A stretch of DNA of 64,000 nt. Origin: an uncultured Halieaceae bacterium (GTDB lineage: Bacteria; Pseudomonadota; Gammaproteobacteria; Pseudomonadales; Halieaceae). Shown here one piece after another: positions 63,896-64,000 of this stretch. The stretch lies in NCBI GenBank assembly GCA_938074045.1, contig CALJGI010000037.1, positions 45,114 through 109,113 on the forward strand. The letters are read 5' to 3'. The notes beneath the pieces were generated by a model. That model saw only the letters and a program-made list of their open reading frames with translations. It did no database searches and was not told the origin of the DNA. Made by a program: the position numbers and the translations under genes. How positions within the stretch are numbered: position 1 is the stretch's first letter; each line of letters opens with the position of its first letter.

Positions 63896-63927
63896 GGTGA
63901 CATCGCCTTCAATAAGTACGGGCGACT

Positions 63928-63956
63928 AGGATAGCCTGAATTAAAGCGCGGCCCAA
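63928..63956 (-). promoter_or_regulatory. Candidate promoter of the FrnE-like gene
   Basis: On the minus strand TTGGGC (63951-63956), 17 bases and TATCCT (63928-63933), giving a leader of about 26 bases. The rest of 63896-64000 shows no gene. Confidence 0.45.
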
Positions 63957-64000
63957 ACCCGGGTCGCTCATTGGGTATGGATTGCAACAGCATGACGACC

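Noticed and set aside
1..64000. Mobile elements, prophage, toxin-antitoxin, CRISPR or defence genes
   Set aside because: No transposase, integrase, repeat array, tRNA-flanked insertion or defence-type domain was found in any frame.

Overview
The window looks like a chromosomal stretch of an aerobic, probably marine gammaproteobacterium; the Cellvibrionales/OM60-like assignment is an inference from gene content (TonB-dependent receptors, many SDRs, acyl-CoA enzymes, Rieske oxygenases, AcrB-type RND pump). I see no rRNA, tRNA, insertion sequence, integrase or CRISPR array. Genes are tightly packed, mostly in overlapping operons, and nearly all of the sequence is metabolic.

Layout. (1) 1-4050: end of an acyl-CoA synthetase, an exported M20 amidohydrolase and a TonB-dependent receptor, with a clear terminator and promoter for the receptor. 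(2) 4221-5644: a PECR-like SDR and an unknown small protein. (3) 5668-12073, minus strand: a compact five-gene operon SDR / LLM flavin oxidoreductase / acyl-CoA synthetase / acyl-CoA dehydrogenase / exported DUF3604 protein, resembling acyl-CoA degradation of an unknown carboxylic acid. (4) 12221-20648, minus strand: sdaA, soxB, soxD, soxA, soxG, then an XdhC-family chaperone and a MocA-like cytidylyltransferase. Sarcosine oxidase makes glycine, which can become serine (SHMT, not in this window) and then pyruvate through SdaA. (5) 20817-31743: a lipoprotein and exported protein of unknown function, an RND pump, a second DUF3604 protein, a quinone-reductase-like enzyme, an MFS carrier and a thiolase-like protein.

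(6) 31740-49140: an unusual catabolic island. It holds three Rieske oxygenase alpha subunits, one Rieske ferredoxin, two intact carotenoid-oxygenase (RPE65/lignostilbene dioxygenase) proteins plus the decayed remnant of a third, five small NTF2/SnoaL-fold proteins, three SDRs, a TetR regulator, a TonB receptor and two unknown proteins. Twice a Rieske alpha gene is divergent from an NTF2-like gene. No classical beta subunit or reductase is present. The substrate cannot be read from the sequence; an alkenyl-aromatic, terpenoid or steroid-like compound is a reasonable guess.

(7) 49187-63180: purine catabolism. A minus-strand pair (phosphoribosyltransferase, ethanolamine-permease-like carrier) diverges from a RutR-like TetR gene, followed by the operon xdhA-xdhB-xdhC-allB-alc-uraD-uraH-allA-guaD-puuD. 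Together these take guanine and hypoxanthine/xanthine to urate, 5-hydroxyisourate, OHCU, allantoin, allantoate, ureidoglycolate and finally glyoxylate plus urea. Two matching 16-bp palindromes (51389-51404 and 52151-52166) flank the regulator gene and are very likely its operators. (8) 63221-63895: a DsbA/FrnE-like protein with its own candidate promoter.
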